From Brienomyrus brachyistius (Eukaryota; Chordata; Actinopteri; Osteoglossiformes; Mormyridae), in the NCBI RefSeq assembly GCF_023856365.1, contig NC_064534.1, positions 13,226,536-13,290,535 on the forward strand: a stretch of DNA of 64,000 bases. Reading direction: 5' to 3'. The translations under genes and the position numbers were made by a program. Shown here one piece after another: positions 61,821 to 64,000 of the stretch. How positions within the stretch are numbered: position 1 is the stretch's first letter; each line of letters opens with the position of its first letter. The notes under the pieces were generated by a model. The model was given only the letters and a program-made list of their open reading frames with translations, ran no database searches and was not told the DNA's origin.

Positions 61821-62635
61821 CCTGTGGGCACTGGGCGGGGCCGCGCGGGGTGGAGGGGGGGGGTGGCCAGGGCCCAAGGGGAGGCGCCAGCCCGTCGCCT
61901 GTAGAAGCCCAGCCGCCAAGACCACCCAGGCGCGGAGGAACGTGCGTGGGACCACCGACTGCACCTCAGCCCCCTCGGGCAGGCCCCCTCCCCTGGACTG
62001 AGAGGAGTAAAGCCATTCAGCAGCAGACCTTGTTTTTAACTTTTTTTATGGTTCTGATTGGGTTGGGGGGGGGGTGGATTTCTGAGTTAGGTGGAGACTG
62101 GGGGGGAAAATCGATTGACCTCAATTTTTTTCTTTTTTTTCCTTTTTTTTTTCCTTTTTAAATGCCTCCAAAAACGAACATTACATTCACTCAGGATTTA
62201 CAGGATCAGCCGGTCAGATCCCTGCTAAAGTCGGGCCCCCCCAGCACGCCAGGAGGGGGGGGGAGGGTCCCGGGGGGTGAGGCGTGGGGGGATGCGAGGA
62301 GTACACCTGCCCCTTCCTTCCTGATTTCTCCAGGATATACCTCCCCCCGCCCATCTGCCCTGTCGTTCCCTTCTGTTGGACTCGTATCCGTATCCGGATC
62401 TGTACCCTTGACCCTTAGCTTCTGATGCTGTATTTCGGAGAGTTGCATGTCTCCCCAAGGACGGACGCGGAAGGGAATGCGTGCAATCCCGCTCCCAGCA
62501 CCAGCCTTTATAATTGGCCAGCCTCTGGCTCCCTGGCCAGGATTAATTTTCCTCATTATTACCCTTAACAAGGAAAATGAAAGAAACAGTTATCTTATTA
62601 AAGGACTAATAAATGAAATCTGCTCCCTGTCTGCT
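61821..62635 (+). other. bmp1 3' UTR (inferred)
   Basis: From the stop codon to just past the first strong poly(A) signal. G-rich at first, then a T-rich block at about 62125-62160. The true end is not shown by sequence alone. Confidence 0.5.
62597..62613 (+). terminator. Candidate bmp1 poly(A) signals
   Basis: ATTAAA at 62597-62602 and AATAAA at 62608-62613, about 780 bases past the stop. Confidence 0.55.
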
Positions 62636-62639
62636 GGCT

Positions 62640-64000
62640 GTTGCTTCCCTGTCACTCAAGCAGCTGTCACCGTACTGCCACGTGATTGCAGGGGCGGCAC
62701 TAAAGCCTTTTCTCAGAGGCTACGGCCTGTTGCTCACCGCAGCCCCGGGTAAAATTCATAAGGGCTCTCATTGTGTTACTGTTCTGTGTCGTGTTATTTT
62801 CGACTGAAGACGGTGCCATTTCCCTGTCCTTGTGTCCCCTCTGTTCTTCAGCCAGTGTCCCGAACGCCTAATGAGAGCCGTTTCCCAGACAGGGACGGGT
62901 CGGCCCCGCCGCGGGTCACAGGCAGGCCGCCGGCCCCCTTTAGAATTTGTTTCCATGGCGACGTGTGTGGCGCAACACATGTACTGTAAATGTGTGGTGG
63001 GGGTGGCGTCTCCGATCATCCAGGTGTAGCTCCTGACAGATACAGCAGCAGCTCTGCTGGGGGGTACACAAGTTGCTAGGAGACGGCCCCTTATTTGTAA
63101 CCTCTCCATCCCTGTTCCTGTCCTTATCCCATCCCCATCCATTTCCCTGCCTTGATCCCTGTTTTGATGCCTTTCTTTGTGCTTCTCTCCTCCATATTAA
63201 TCCTCGCCTTTATTGGCCTTTTCATTGCCCTATTTCTCATATCTTTATTTGCATACCACCCCCATTTTATTCTTCATTTATCCCCCATTTATCCACATCT
63301 CTGCTCCTCCTTTTACTCCCGCCCTCATTCCTGTCCCTTTCCCCATCTCGCCTTCCTCCCCTTCATGTATGGGATCAGTCTTGATCTAACGGCCCCTCGC
63401 CTGCTGAATTGCACGCTTTCATTTCTCCGATTCCCTGTTTTTTTATTTTCTTTGTGTCGCTATTTTCCATGAGTCATTGCCTCCTTCATTGTCGCTTTCA
63501 TCTCCAAGGGTCCTGTTTGTAGTGGCTGCCCGGGACAGGGCCATTCCACAGTATTGATTCTCCTAAAACGTTCCTCAGCCTCAGCTTGTATCGAGCTCAA
63601 TTTGCCACGGCGATAATGTTCACGCTAAAATTTCAATACGGGACAGTAGGCAGCTTGTTTGTCTGGGCGACTTCCAGCCTTGTTGAGCGATTACATTTAT
63701 TTTTATTTAACTTCCTCCGTCTCAGCCTTTGTTTGCCCCTTTGTTGAGCCGAGTTCTCAGCCCCGTTTCCATTTCTTCATCCCGGTCGATGCTGATTTAT
63801 GCGCGACCTGTATGCCGCCTCCCTGTTTCTCCCCTCGGCTTCATTCTGTGTATAATTCCTCGGCACGCTCACCTCATACCCGTGTCACACATTTCAAACC
63901 GCTGTCAGCACAAACCGCAAATAGAGGAGAAGAAAACGGGGGAGTGTGCTACCGGGAAAAAACACACAAAAAGACCATGAGAGACTGATGACTGCTGTTG
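62640..64000. other. 3' flank without recognised gene
   Basis: C/T-rich sequence with no open frame or splice pattern I can support. A neighbouring gene may begin beyond the window. Confidence 0.4.

Overview
The window is from an animal genome, almost certainly a ray-finned (probably teleost) fish. It holds split genes with GT-AG introns, a CpG-rich promoter in an AT-rich background, long GT/AT microsatellites, poly-C runs, and interspersed repeats with a teleost look. I recognise two gene loci.

Left part, about 1-6650, minus strand: a beta-microseminoprotein-like (MSMB/PSP94 family) locus. Three exons of one gene, covering most of the signal peptide and all ten expected cysteines, lie at 6642-5693, with a poly(A) signal just past the stop. 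A second, decayed copy lies at 1252-374: its middle exon is intact, its last exon is frameshifted and its signal-peptide exon is missing. Flanking blocks of similarity (952-1565 with 5853-6425, and 1-255 with 2836-3130) point to a local duplication. A Ty3/Gypsy-type reverse-transcriptase relic sits between the copies.

Middle, about 6650-23000: no convincing gene. It holds hairpin MITEs, LTR-like pieces, a LINE fragment split by an inserted element, LINE tails, a roughly 300-bp GT-rich array, an (AT)33 run and several copies of a teleost interspersed repeat.

Right part, about 23000-62640, plus strand: one complete tolloid-family gene, best matched to bmp1 (procollagen C-proteinase, long tolloid form). 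I traced all 20 coding exons with consistent splice phases, giving a 2,922-nt coding sequence and a 973-residue protein. Its order is signal peptide, prodomain with an RRRR processing site, astacin protease, CUB1, CUB2, EGF1, CUB3, EGF2, CUB4, CUB5. The start lies in a CpG island. Intron 1 is about 13 kb; the 3' exons are tightly clustered. I cannot say which teleost bmp1 paralogue this is.

The most unusual points are a splice donor copied five times in a 13-bp tandem repeat after exon 4, a donor that is the first GT of a (GT)12 run after exon 16, an in-frame internal donor in exon 3 that would remove the furin site, a retained-intron route to a short BMP-1-like protein, and the microseminoprotein duplication. 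No prokaryotic-type feature or CRISPR array is seen.
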